A stretch of DNA of 64,000 nt, from contig CAITUV010000047.1 of the NCBI GenBank assembly GCA_903895725.1, positions 62,001 through 126,000 of the forward strand, written 5' to 3'. The translations under genes were made by a program, and so were the position numbers. The notes below the pieces were generated by a model. It searched no databases, was not told the origin of the DNA, and worked only from the letters and a program-made list of their open reading frames with translations. This stretch comes from an uncultured Myxococcales bacterium. Lineage in GTDB: Bacteria; Myxococcota_A; UBA9042; CAIXZC01. Shown one piece after another: positions 43,801 to 53,056 of this stretch; positions within the stretch are counted from its first letter, which is position 1; each line of letters begins with the position of its first letter.

Positions 43801-44988
43801 ATGGAAGGGATGTTCGCCCTCTCGGATGAGCAGCTGGTCGCAATCGCGCGTGCCTTTGCAGACAAGGTGACCGAGGGGCTGGCTCGAGACGGTCAGGAGA
43901 TTCGCTGCCTGCCCACGTGGTGTGCGACCGAGCTTCCAGCGGAGCCGCAGCCCGCACTGGTGCTCGACGTCGGCGGCACGAATCTGAGGGCGGCACGAAT
44001 GACTCGCAAGGCTGACGGCTGGCATGTCGAGCAAGGCCCTGTCGAGGCCCGCCTGCCCGTGGTACGCGGACGGCCGCTCCCGAGAGAGCAGTTCCTGGGA
44101 ACCCAGGCCGACCTGCTCGCCCGGGTTGCCCGCGGTACAGGCGGAGCGATGCCTCTCGGCTACTGCTTCTCCTACCCCGCCGAGTCGCTCCCCGGCGGTG
44201 ATGCCCGCCTCATCCACTGGACCAAAGAGGTGTTCGTGCCCGACACCGAGGGCGAATGCGTCGGCCAACCGCTTCTGGATGAGCTTCGTCGGCGCTCGGT
44301 CCCGTGCTCGTCCGTCACCGTGGTCAACGACACGGTTGCAAGCCTTCTTGCCGGTGCTCCGGCCTGTGGGGGGGAAGGGCTCATCGGCCTCATCGTAGGG
44401 ACCGGTACCAACATGGCGGCCCTGCTCCCTGCTCGATCCATCCCGAAGCTGGGACACCCGACGGGCCGAGCCGCCCCGATACCCGTCAACCTCGAGTCGG
44501 GCAACTTCCATCCAGACTTCCTGAATGAATGCGATGAGACCGTCGACCAGGCGTCCGAGCACCCCGGGCGTCAGCGCTTCGAAAAGGCCGTCTCCGGCGC
44601 CTACCTGGGCCGACTGCTCAAGGCGGCGTGCCCTGAAGCTCCGATCGATCCGGAGGTGGGCTCACAGGCCGTGGTCGGCCTGGCAACCGGCAGCGATGCG
44701 GCCCCCCCTTCCGTCTCCTCCGCGGCCCGGGCCATTCTCCTCCGATCTGCCCGCCTGGTCGCTGCCTCCATCGCCGGACTTGCTTCACGCCTCCCCACTC
44801 CGGCGGGGCGCTGCCGCATCGTTGCTGAGGGAAGCCTCTTCTGGAAGGCCCCCGGATATGCAGATGCCGTGCGGACGACGCTCGGGACCATTCTGAAAGG
44901 TATCGGCCAGCGGGGAATCGAGTGCTCCATCGTTCGCGTGGCGGACGCCAACCTGGCCGGTGCCGCACTCGGAGCTCAGCCCCGCTGA
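43801..44988 (+). CDS. hexokinase of the eukaryotic type
   Basis: This is a 395-residue sugar kinase. It matches the two-domain hexokinase family found mainly in eukaryotes rather than bacterial glucokinase or ROK kinases. ALVLDVGGTNLRAA near residue 57 is the phosphate-1 loop, GYCFSYPAES near residue 120 the sugar-binding region, VVNDTVASLLAG near residue 177 holds the catalytic aspartate, GLIVGTGTNMA near residue 198 is phosphate-2, and NLESGNF near residue 224 matches the NxExG(A/N)F motif. ATG at 43801 follows AGGAGGTCGTCC. Role: hexose-6-phosphate formation with ATP. A GGGGG/CCCCC hairpin (43744-43758) precedes it. Confidence 0.88.
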   Translation: MEGMFALSDEQLVAIARAFADKVTEGLARDGQEIRCLPTWCATELPAEPQPALVLDVGGTNLRAARMTRKADGWHVEQGPVEARLPVVRGRPLPREQFLGTQADLLARVARGTGGAMPLGYCFSYPAESLPGGDARLIHWTKEVFVPDTEGECVGQPLLDELRRRSVPCSSVTVVNDTVASLLAGAPACGGEGLIGLIVGTGTNMAALLPARSIPKLGHPTGRAAPIPVNLESGNFHPDFLNECDETVDQASEHPGRQRFEKAVSGAYLGRLLKAACPEAPIDPEVGSQAVVGLATGSDAAPPSVSSAARAILLRSARLVAASIAGLASRLPTPAGRCRIVAEGSLFWKAPGYADAVRTTLGTILKGIGQRGIECSIVRVADANLAGAALGAQPR

Positions 44989-45045
44989 CCCGCCTGGACG
45001 CTGTGGTCTCGACGCCTCATTCCGGTGGTCGACACGTCCTGCAGC

Positions 45046-46341
45046 CTACCAGAGCTCGAGGATTCGGCCATGCCACTCGGCGACCGCTTCCCGGCGATAC
45101 TCGACGGGTGCATCGGAGTAGAGGCCGGCAAGCCGCCGGGCCGTGGCCAGCGCCTTTCGCCAGGCCATCAGCGCCCTTGGCCTCCGCAAGGCAGACAGGG
45201 AGCGGAACAGGCTGTCCATGGAATCTTCCTCGACGGGCCGGTTCCTCACCAGGCAGGAGGCGGCGTATGGAGTCAGCAGCCCTGCGGAGAACAGGTCGTC
45301 GAATACTGCGGCCCCCGCGTTCCCGACCGCCTCCGCCAGAGCCCATGCGAAAGCCTGGTTCCGGCTCCACTCCGTGGCCATGCCGCGGGAGTACTCCCAC
45401 AGGGCCTCCGAGCTCACATCCCCTTCAGCCAGGGCGTGGGAAGCAGCCTGGAACGCCAGCATGGTCCCAGCCAGTCTGGCCGTGTGATCCTGGGGAAGCA
45501 GCGGGTTTCCGTGACCTGCCGCCTGACCGACCATCAGGAACCCCATTGCCCCGCAGATCGGCATCGGGGGCCCCATGTAGGTCGTGCTGGTGTTCCGCCC
45601 GAGCACCCGCCCCGAAACCATCCCGGCCTCGATGAACAACCGCTCCACCAGCTTGTCCGGCTTCCCCGTGCTCTGCCCGGGCAGCCCCGCACCCAGCTGG
45701 ACCGCATCGGTCCCGTATCGGTAGCGCCACGTAAGCTGCTTTCCCGGAACCCAGTGCAGTGCAATCACTCCGATGGGCCAGGCAGAGGCGGCGTCTCCAG
45801 CCGAGCGGCACTCCGCATGGACGGAGTTGACCCGGTTGAGGAGCAGCGCCTGCCTCACGTGACCTGTAATCTCGCGCTGCAGGGTTCCTGGCTGGAACCC
45901 GCACTCGATCACGAGACGAGCGTTGATTTGGTCCCCCGTTTCCAGGCCGATTCCCGTGGCCGCATCCCGGGTCCGCACCAGCCGGACCGCCTGGTGCCCA
46001 CGCAGCACCCGGAAGTTGCGGGTCGCATTTCCCTCGCTCTCCAGGTGCTCCTTGTAGGCAACGGCATTCACAACCAGCAACGGGACCTGATCGAGGCGTA
46101 CCACGGCCTTGTCCGACGGAGACCACAGCTCCACGTGGACGAACTGGTGCTCGACGGCCGAATCGGGCGGCCCCATGGGGCGCATCTTCCCCGCCAACTC
46201 TCGGTCCAACAGCAACATCATGCGCTGATTCTCGGGCTGATGCGGGTCGAGCAGAAGCGTGCGGAATCCCCTGCGGGAGAACAACGCACCGAGCAGGTAC
46301 GCGTCGCAATCGTGGCCGATGATGATCACGTCGGCATGCAT
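45046..46341 (-). CDS. FAD-dependent oxidoreductase-like protein with degenerate Rossmann loop
   Basis: This is a 431-residue protein with the layout of the geranylgeranyl reductase/FixC-like flavoprotein family: an N-terminal Rossmann strand, LLLDPH as second-strand acidic end, and GAMGFLMVGQAAGHGNPLLP as the C-terminal FAD-binding segment. The first loop reads VIIIGHDCDAYLLG, so the GxGxxG glycines are largely lost. It may bind FAD weakly or have changed role. The ATG at 46341 lacks a strong ribosome site; upstream AGG triplets are nearby. It is convergent with hexokinase. Confidence 0.65.
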   Translation of the reverse strand: MHADVIIIGHDCDAYLLGALFSRRGFRTLLLDPHQPENQRMMLLLDRELAGKMRPMGPPDSAVEHQFVHVELWSPSDKAVVRLDQVPLLVVNAVAYKEHLESEGNATRNFRVLRGHQAVRLVRTRDAATGIGLETGDQINARLVIECGFQPGTLQREITGHVRQALLLNRVNSVHAECRSAGDAASAWPIGVIALHWVPGKQLTWRYRYGTDAVQLGAGLPGQSTGKPDKLVERLFIEAGMVSGRVLGRNTSTTYMGPPMPICGAMGFLMVGQAAGHGNPLLPQDHTARLAGTMLAFQAASHALAEGDVSSEALWEYSRGMATEWSRNQAFAWALAEAVGNAGAAVFDDLFSAGLLTPYAASCLVRNRPVEEDSMDSLFRSLSALRRPRALMAWRKALATARRLAGLYSDAPVEYRREAVAEWHGRILELW

Positions 46342-46417
46342 GACCTAGAACTCCGAGTCCTGGGGGGCGGAAGCCCAGTTGTCTTCTCCCACAGGTTGTC
46401 GGGCTTGTCAAAGGTTG

Positions 46418-49417
46418 TCAGAAGGTGATCTCTCCGACGAATACCTCTTCCTTCTGCTGTTCGAGCCGCACGGTGATGGCCTGCCGCTTCTCGTTGGGCC
46501 TGCCGAAGTCGGTGAACACCTCCGCCTGGAGGGTAACCGCTCCCGTCAGTGTCGGGGTGCTGCTCCCGTAGTAGTTGGCCTCGATCCGGTAGACGCCCTT
46601 CATCGCCTTGCGAACCATGTACTCCTCGGGACCGTACCCCTGCGTGAAGTCACGGGATACGAGGCCGCCGATGGTGGTCCGGTTGTGATTGTACATCGCC
46701 TTCTCGCCCGACGGCTCCGTCACCCACAGGTCCATGTCCGCCATGTCCGTATCCCACGTCAGGACGATGCGGACGTCCACGTCGAGCAGCTTCACCAGCC
46801 TCTCGTCCACGTCGATCTTCTTCACGCCGGCCTTGCGGGCGAGCACGATGAGCCGATTCATCTCCTCCAGCGCAGTCAGCTCGATCTCCTGGAAACGATC
46901 CCACTCGTTGAGGATGACGTGATACAGCAGCTCGATGGCCCGGGGATACTCGCCCAGGCGGCCCAGCACCAGGGCCAGGTCCCGGTAGGACTGCGGCTCT
47001 TCCGGCCGCATCCTCAGCACTTCCTCGAAGACCCCGCGACTCAGCTCCAGCAAATCCTGCTGCGCCAGCCTGTGCCCAAGCACCCGCTGCAGTGCGGGGT
47101 TCTCCAGCTCGAGCTCGGCGATGTTGGAGAGAACCTGGAGTGCAAGGCGGTCCTGCTTGCTGCGGAAGAAGAAGTCGGCGCAATCCAGGAAGAATGCCGG
47201 CGACGTGCCGAATTCCGCCCGCTGCCCCATGTAGACCCGGAACTGGTCCTTCTGCGCTGCGGCCTTGAGTACCTTGAGATAGGGCGTCTCGGGGTCCCAC
47301 GGCTTGATGGTGACGGTCGGCTCGGGCTCCGCCTCCTCCTCGGCCCCCGACTCCTTCGCCTTGCTCTTCTTGTCGGCATCCCGCCTCTCCTCCTGCTGGA
47401 GCGACCGCTGTTCTTCCTCGTCAGCCGCCCTGTCCCGGAACTCTCCGTCCACTGCAGCGCCGAGCCCACCGGTTCCGCCGCCGGTCACGGTGCCCATCAT
47501 GGCTGCCGGAGCCTCCATCCGCGCCATGCCCATGGCAGCAGAACCCCCGCCGCCAACGCCCATGAGGGCCTCTTCCTTCACTTCGTCCGTCTTGAACCGG
47601 AAGTTCTTCGGGTACTTGAACTCCGTTTCCCACCAGGATACCCGCTCCTTCCAGAGCTCGAGCACCCGGTCGATCTTGGCCTTCTTCTCCTGCTTCTCTT
47701 CCTTGTCCATGTCGCGCAGCCGGGCGAAGTAGTCCTTGCGCATCGTGCCCAGGTTTGCGGGCGGCTCGATGCGGTGCTCGACATACTGCTCGAGCGTCTC
47801 AAGCACGATGAGCGAAGTCCCGGGTGTGACCAGCCCGAATTCCCGCCCCGCCTGAATCAGTCGGTCCTTGTTCTTCTCCGGCAGCATCATCAGCTCATCA
47901 ATCTGCTTCTGCGCCCAGAACGTCCGCAGCAGCTCCCCCTCCGAGGCATCGCTCCGGTTCACCGTGAACGAGCTCGTGATGAGCGGACCCGAACCGATGG
48001 AGTACCTCACCTCGATGACCGCCGTCTCACTCTTGAGCCTGCCCGCGACGAAGAAATCCCCCTGAACGGGCTGAGATGCGGCGGGCAGAAGCCCCTCTAC
48101 CTCCCCCTCCAGCGCAACGGCCTCCACGAAGACGAATCGGACGTTGCCGATGAGCCCCAACGCTTCGGCATCGGAAAGCCGGGTCAGATTGAGGTACTCC
48201 CCGCCGCTGCGCTGCGCCAGGTAGCGAAGGAACGGATGGTTGGCGGACGTATCCGCTGTGACCACGTAGACGGGTGCCTTGAACGGAGCCGGATCTTCCT
48301 TGCCGAAGTTGGACAGGCCGTCCGAGAACAGGAAGTAGAACGTGGGCTTGTCATCCCCCTTGCTCGGCCCGATGGCCCCCATCTGAGTCCCGCCGTCATA
48401 GTCGACCTTCTCCAGGAAGTCGATCAGAGCCCGGGCGTTGCCCCCTTCGACCACGAATTGCCTGGCGGGCTCGATGTCGTTGCGGAAGAGGACTACGGAA
48501 ACTTCCACCTTGCCCGGCTGCGCCTTGAGGTAGCTCTCCAGCAGCCCGAGCTCCCGCTCATGCCCCCTGGCACCGCGACTGCCGGAGGCATCCCACAGGA
48601 CCGTGATTCGCTCGGGCGGCACCTTCTGCCCGGGCCCCAGCTTAGGCCGGCTCGGCCGGTCGGCCAGGGCAAACCAGGTCGCTCCGTCGGTGCTCTTCTG
48701 CACCTGCACGCGCTGACCGGTGGATTCGGGGACCGCCACGACGAGCGGCTCCGTGAGGGTCACGTTCTGCAGGGTGCTCTCGGCCAGGAAGCTCTCCCGC
48801 CAGCGGGCAAACTCGAAATTGGCAATCTTCCCTTTCCGGACCCGCGGGGCCTGCTCGGTCTTGAGCACCTCGACCCGCAGGTGGAAGTCCGCCACCGCTT
48901 CCTTGAAGTTCAGCGGAAGGAGGTAGGAGGCACCGTCCGAATCGTTCAGCAGGGTGGTCACGTAGCTGACCGCCACGGTGCGCGTCCCCTGGGGGGGAAT
49001 CGGAAACACGCGGGTCTTGAAGTTGTTGCCCTTGACCCACTCGATGAGGCCCGGGTCGATCCCCTTGCGCACCTCGATCTCGAAGACCTGCCTCCCCTTG
49101 TCCTTCTCCACCACGACGCCGTCCACCATCACCCCGTTGACGTCCAGCGCATACCCGCTGACCGTCGCTCCTTCCGGGAGCGGGAAGATCAGGTCTCCGG
49201 CCATCGCCCGCGTGTTGGGATTGTAGAAGGTCATCGTCATTCGGGTACGGGCCACGTGCCCCGCTATCTGCACCTCCGTGTCCACCCGATTGAGCTGGAG
49301 CGGCTTCGAGATTCCCCCGATCTCCACCAGCAGGACCGGCGGCGGCGGGGGTTCCTGGGCAAGCAGATTTGCGGGCAGAAGCAGGAAGAACAATGCGGCA
49401 GCGGCCATCCGTCTCAT
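46418..49417 (-). CDS. exported VIT/von Willebrand factor A protein with TPR and DUF2135
   Basis: This is a 999-residue secreted protein. After a signal peptide (LFFLLLPANLLAQ) come a VIT domain (residues about 25-150), a VWA domain with the metal-binding DASGS motif near residue 285, a long charged linker (residues about 590-690), TPR-like helices (about 700-850), and a C-terminal DUF2135 beta domain (LTWDTDMADMDLWVTEPSGE). Such proteins resemble inter-alpha-trypsin inhibitor heavy chains and bind ligands or matrix. ATG at 49417 follows AGGAGGTCGCC; a longer frame to 49525 lacks support. Confidence 0.87.
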   Translation of the reverse strand: MRRMAAAALFFLLLPANLLAQEPPPPPVLLVEIGGISKPLQLNRVDTEVQIAGHVARTRMTMTFYNPNTRAMAGDLIFPLPEGATVSGYALDVNGVMVDGVVVEKDKGRQVFEIEVRKGIDPGLIEWVKGNNFKTRVFPIPPQGTRTVAVSYVTTLLNDSDGASYLLPLNFKEAVADFHLRVEVLKTEQAPRVRKGKIANFEFARWRESFLAESTLQNVTLTEPLVVAVPESTGQRVQVQKSTDGATWFALADRPSRPKLGPGQKVPPERITVLWDASGSRGARGHERELGLLESYLKAQPGKVEVSVVLFRNDIEPARQFVVEGGNARALIDFLEKVDYDGGTQMGAIGPSKGDDKPTFYFLFSDGLSNFGKEDPAPFKAPVYVVTADTSANHPFLRYLAQRSGGEYLNLTRLSDAEALGLIGNVRFVFVEAVALEGEVEGLLPAASQPVQGDFFVAGRLKSETAVIEVRYSIGSGPLITSSFTVNRSDASEGELLRTFWAQKQIDELMMLPEKNKDRLIQAGREFGLVTPGTSLIVLETLEQYVEHRIEPPANLGTMRKDYFARLRDMDKEEKQEKKAKIDRVLELWKERVSWWETEFKYPKNFRFKTDEVKEEALMGVGGGGSAAMGMARMEAPAAMMGTVTGGGTGGLGAAVDGEFRDRAADEEEQRSLQQEERRDADKKSKAKESGAEEEAEPEPTVTIKPWDPETPYLKVLKAAAQKDQFRVYMGQRAEFGTSPAFFLDCADFFFRSKQDRLALQVLSNIAELELENPALQRVLGHRLAQQDLLELSRGVFEEVLRMRPEEPQSYRDLALVLGRLGEYPRAIELLYHVILNEWDRFQEIELTALEEMNRLIVLARKAGVKKIDVDERLVKLLDVDVRIVLTWDTDMADMDLWVTEPSGEKAMYNHNRTTIGGLVSRDFTQGYGPEEYMVRKAMKGVYRIEANYYGSSTPTLTGAVTLQAEVFTDFGRPNEKRQAITVRLEQQKEEVFVGEITF

Positions 49418-49475
49418 GGCGACCTCCTGGTTGAGAAACAACGTTAGCCTCGACACGCTGCGGAGTACAGAAGTT

Positions 49476-49504
49476 CCTGCTCTGCGCAGCAGGCTGTTGC
49501 CTGC
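49476..49504. promoter_or_regulatory. two mutually exclusive hairpins upstream of the PreT-PreA gene
   Basis: CCTGCT (49476-49481) pairs with AGCAGG (49488-49493), and GCAGGC (49489-49494) pairs with GCCTGC (49499-49504). The shared middle arm makes the two structures alternatives. The second overlaps the candidate -35 box. As DNA it may instead be an operator. Confidence 0.4.
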
Positions 49505-49525
49505 CCGGATCAGTTCATCTATCAT
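49497..49525 (+). promoter_or_regulatory. promoter of the PreT-PreA fusion gene
   Basis: TTGCCT (49497-49502) and TATCAT (49520-49525) are 17 bases apart, and the ATG is at 49555. Confidence 0.6.
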
Positions 49526-49554
49526 GCCCGAGTTTGACGGAGGAGGATACCCGA

Positions 49555-52044
49555 ATGACCGACCACCTGTACCTGACCGATGCGCAATTGATCGCCGAGT
49601 CCGAACGTTGCGAGTTCTGCGAGGAGAAGCCGTGCAAGGAAGCCTGCCCGGCGGACTGCTCCCCTGCGGACTTCATCATGGCGATCCGCCAGGGCGCCCC
49701 GCAGGACATCGCCCGATCCGCTGCGATGATCATGACCCGGAATCCGCTGGGTGGCGTGTGCGGGGGCGTTTGCCCCGACACCCACTGCCAGAAGGCCTGC
49801 GTGCACCGCCGCTTCGACGGCCACCTCGAGATCCCGACCATCCAGGCCGCCATCGTGGCGAGGGCCAAGAAGCTTGGAGTCATGCCCAAGCTCACCGTCC
49901 CCCCGGCCAACGGGCGCAAGGTCGCCATCGTCGGAGCAGGACCCGCCGGAATCGGGGCCGCATCGACGCTGGCCCAGAATGGCTACCAGGTGGAGCTGCT
50001 CGAATCCTGGGAGAGGGCCGGAGGCGCCTGCTCCCTCGTGCCCGAGCACCGGATGCCGGCGTCGGTCCTGGCCACCGACATCGAGTGGGCGTTCGACCAC
50101 CCGCACATCCACGTCACCTACGGGTCGACGGTGGAAGATCCGGCAGCGTTGCTGAAGCAGGGCTTCTCTGCCGTCGTCGTGGCCGCCGGACTTCACAAGC
50201 CGTTTTCGCTTGGAATCCCGGGAGAGGAGCTGATGGTGCCCGGAAACGTCTACCTCAAGACTCCCGGCAAGTTCCCGGTCAGCGGGGCCGTTGCCGTGAT
50301 CGGCGGCGGCGCCATTGCGTGCGACTGCGCGGTGACCGCCCGCCTGGCCGGAGCTTCCAGGGTCGAGATGTTTGCCCTCGAGACGCTGGCCGAGCTGCCC
50401 ATGACGCCCAAGGAACGGGAGCTCCTCCTGGTTCACGACATCGAGCTGTCCGGCCGAACCAAGGTCTTGTCGGTGCTCTCCGAGGGCGGCCGGGTGCGTG
50501 GCCTCAAGGTGGCCAAGGTCCAGCTTCCCGCCGGACAGAAGTTCCATCCGACGGCCGTCCAGGAGGTGTCGGGGACTCAGCAGGTTCGGGAGGGATTCGA
50601 CCTCATCGTGCTGGCCATCGGCAACCGGCCGACCCTGGCACGCAGCGAGATCGCGGGGGTGTTCTTCACCGGCGACGGGGCATTTGGTCCGTCGACCGTC
50701 GTGGAGGCCGTGGCCACCGGCAAGAACACGGCGGCCCAGGTGCACGCCTGGATCGCCCGCGCCCCGGCCCCGGAGATCCTGTCTCCCCGGAAGAGCCGTG
50801 TCGTGATTAATGGATACAAGGACATCCCGGTCCCGCTGGATACCGATTTCTTCGGACGCCAGATCCGGTCTCCGTTCCTGTTGTCCGCCGCCCCCCCAAG
50901 CGACGGCTACGACCAGATGGTCAAGGCCTACCGGGCGGGCTGGGCCGGGGGAATCATGAAGACCGCTTTCGACAACGTGCCCATCCACATCCCGGCCGGG
51001 TACATGCACGTCTTCGATCCCATGACCTACGGCAACTGCGACAACGTGTCCGGTCACTCGCTGGACCGCGTCTGCAAGGAGATCGAGCGGCTCAACCGGG
51101 AGTGGCCCGATCGGCTCAATGGCGGCAGCACCGGTGGTCCGCTCACGGGCAACGATGCCGCGGACAAGGACGCCTGGCAGAGCAACATGAAGAAGCTCGA
51201 GAACGCGGGGGCCGGAGTCGTGGAATTCAGCCTCTCCTGTCCGCAGGGGGGCGACGGGACCGAGGGAGACATCGTGTCCCAGAATGCCCGCCTGACCGCG
51301 AAAATCATCGACTGGCTCATGGAGGCGAGCCATCCCGAGATCCCCAAGCTGTTCAAGCTCACCGCAGCGGTCACGTCGATCCAGGTGATCCTCCAGGCGG
51401 TCAAGGAAGTGCTGGACCGGTACCCCGGCAAGAAGGCGGGAGTCACGCTGGCCAACACGTTCCCCACGCTATCTTTCCGTCCCCGGAAGAACGGCGGCAA
51501 GTGGGACGAGGGGGTCCTGGTCGGCATGAGCGGCGCCGGAGTGGCCCCGATCAGCTACCTCACCCTGGCCAGCGTTGCGAAGTCGGGGGTAGTGGTCTCC
51601 GGCAACGGCGGTCCGATGGACTACAAGATGGCAGCCCACTTCCTGGCACTCGGCGCCCGGTCGGTCCAGTTCTGCACCGTCGCCATGAAGTACGGCGCGG
51701 GCATCGCACACGAGCTGGAGTCGGGCCTGTCGCACCTCATGCAGGCCAGGGGAATCCGCTCGGTTGAGCAGCTCATCGGGTACGCCCTTCCCAAGGCCAT
51801 CACCGACTTCATGGAGCTTCCCGCGACCAAGCAGATCTCCGCCTCCAGTCCCGACTTGTGCATGAGCTGCGGCAACTGCACCCGCTGCCCGTATCTGGCC
51901 ATCTCGCTGGATGCCGAGCGGCATCCCACCGTCGACGCGTCCAAGTGCATCGGTTGCAGTCTGTGCACCAAGCGCTGTTTTGCCGGCGCGCTCTTCATGC
52001 GCGACCGGACTCCGGAAGAGCTCGCCGTGCTCGTCGAGCACTGA
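49555..52044 (+). CDS. dihydropyrimidine dehydrogenase-like PreT-PreA fusion
   Basis: This is an 829-residue Fe-S flavoprotein with the domain order of eukaryotic dihydropyrimidine dehydrogenase. An N-terminal double-cluster domain (CEFCEEKPC, CGGVCPDTHCQKAC) is followed by an FAD/NAD(P)H reductase (VGAGPAGIGAAS near residue 125; VIGGGAIACDC near residue 245), an FMN barrel of the dihydroorotate dehydrogenase type from about 430 (SPFLLSAAPPS, FSLSCPQGG, SGNGGP), and a C-terminal 2[4Fe-4S] ferredoxin (CMSCGNCTRC, CIGCSLCTKRC). In the active-site loop the catalytic cysteine expected in an LACGQ-like motif is not seen; the sequence is DIVSQN, so Ser may be the base and the substrate may not be a pyrimidine. 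ATG at 49555 follows AGGAGGATACCCGA. Bacteria usually encode preT and preA separately. Confidence 0.87.
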   Translation: MTDHLYLTDAQLIAESERCEFCEEKPCKEACPADCSPADFIMAIRQGAPQDIARSAAMIMTRNPLGGVCGGVCPDTHCQKACVHRRFDGHLEIPTIQAAIVARAKKLGVMPKLTVPPANGRKVAIVGAGPAGIGAASTLAQNGYQVELLESWERAGGACSLVPEHRMPASVLATDIEWAFDHPHIHVTYGSTVEDPAALLKQGFSAVVVAAGLHKPFSLGIPGEELMVPGNVYLKTPGKFPVSGAVAVIGGGAIACDCAVTARLAGASRVEMFALETLAELPMTPKERELLLVHDIELSGRTKVLSVLSEGGRVRGLKVAKVQLPAGQKFHPTAVQEVSGTQQVREGFDLIVLAIGNRPTLARSEIAGVFFTGDGAFGPSTVVEAVATGKNTAAQVHAWIARAPAPEILSPRKSRVVINGYKDIPVPLDTDFFGRQIRSPFLLSAAPPSDGYDQMVKAYRAGWAGGIMKTAFDNVPIHIPAGYMHVFDPMTYGNCDNVSGHSLDRVCKEIERLNREWPDRLNGGSTGGPLTGNDAADKDAWQSNMKKLENAGAGVVEFSLSCPQGGDGTEGDIVSQNARLTAKIIDWLMEASHPEIPKLFKLTAAVTSIQVILQAVKEVLDRYPGKKAGVTLANTFPTLSFRPRKNGGKWDEGVLVGMSGAGVAPISYLTLASVAKSGVVVSGNGGPMDYKMAAHFLALGARSVQFCTVAMKYGAGIAHELESGLSHLMQARGIRSVEQLIGYALPKAITDFMELPATKQISASSPDLCMSCGNCTRCPYLAISLDAERHPTVDASKCIGCSLCTKRCFAGALFMRDRTPEELAVLVEH

Positions 52045-52079
52045 GAGCACCGCTTCCTTCCTCTTCGTGGAGGAATCTC

Positions 52080-52976
52080 ATGGGTCTCCTTGAAGGTGTT
52101 GCAGTCCTGGCAGCGGTGGTCCCGTTGTTTGCCGCTCTGTCGGCCTCCGCACAACCTGCCTCCCTTGAAATCCACGGTCATCGGGGGGCCATGGCGGCCT
52201 TCCCGCAGAACACGCTTCCAGCGTTCCGGCATGCCATCGAGGTCGGGGCGGACTTTGTCGAGCTGGACCTGGCGGTCACCGCGGATGACCAGGTGGTCAT
52301 CGTGCATGACTTGACCGTCAATCCCGAGGTCTGCCTGGGCCCGGACGGAGAGCCCCTCAAGGAGGAGGTTCCCGTCCGGTCGATGACGCTGGCCGAGCTC
52401 AAGAAGCTCGATTGCGGCTCCCTTCCGAGCAGCAAGTTCCCTTCCGCTGCGACCGTCCCGGGCACTCGGATTCCGACACTGGCCGAGCTGTTCGAGCTGT
52501 GTGCCGGCACGGAGTTGCCGGGCGGGGGCAGGATCCGCTTCAACATCGAGCTGAAGGGGGTTCCGGCGAGGACCGACCTCACACCCTCCCCGGAGCGGTT
52601 CATCGAGCTGCTGCTCCAGGTGCTCCAGCGGCACGGCATGGAGAGGCGGGTCATCGTGCAGTCGTTCGATCACCGCTACCTCAGGGAGCTGCGCCGCCAG
52701 GCGCCTTCCATCCCCATCTCCCTACTCATCCAGAACACGCTGCCCGACCTGGTTGCCATGGCAGCAGTCCTGCGGGCTGAGGTCGTCGCACCGGACAAGG
52801 AGTGGATCACCCAGGAGGACGTCAAAGCCCTCCACACGGCCGGAGTCCGGGTCGTTCCGTGGACGGTCAACGACGAGGCGGATTGGAAGCGCCTGACCTC
52901 CATCGGTGTGGACGGCATCATCACGGATGACCCGGCCGGTCTCATCGCCTGGCTGCGCAAGACCGGTGCCCGCTGA
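52080..52976 (+). CDS. exported glycerophosphodiester phosphodiesterase
   Basis: This is a 298-residue enzyme that hydrolyses glycerophosphodiesters to glycerol-3-phosphate and an alcohol. A signal peptide (cleavage after about residue 24) is followed by the catalytic core: EIHGHRGAMAAFPQNT (HR motif), GADFVELDLAVTADDQ (metal-binding ExD) and VVIVHDLTV (catalytic His). PWTVNDEADW and GVDGIITDDP close the barrel. ATG at 52080 follows GGAGGAATCTC. It lies 35 bases after the PreT-PreA gene. Confidence 0.93.
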   Translation: MGLLEGVAVLAAVVPLFAALSASAQPASLEIHGHRGAMAAFPQNTLPAFRHAIEVGADFVELDLAVTADDQVVIVHDLTVNPEVCLGPDGEPLKEEVPVRSMTLAELKKLDCGSLPSSKFPSAATVPGTRIPTLAELFELCAGTELPGGGRIRFNIELKGVPARTDLTPSPERFIELLLQVLQRHGMERRVIVQSFDHRYLRELRRQAPSIPISLLIQNTLPDLVAMAAVLRAEVVAPDKEWITQEDVKALHTAGVRVVPWTVNDEADWKRLTSIGVDGIITDDPAGLIAWLRKTGAR

Positions 52977-53003
52977 CCACTCCGGCACTTCGAAGATCGG
53001 ACC

Positions 53004-53032
53004 TTCCCATTCCCTCGTACAACGGCTAGAAT
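53004..53032 (+). promoter_or_regulatory. candidate promoter of the Ser/Thr kinase gene
   Basis: TTCCCA (53004-53009) and TAGAAT (53027-53032) are 17 bases apart, 25 bases ahead of ATG 53057. Confidence 0.45.
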
Positions 53033-53056
53033 CCGGCATGGCGGGAGGCGGACGGC

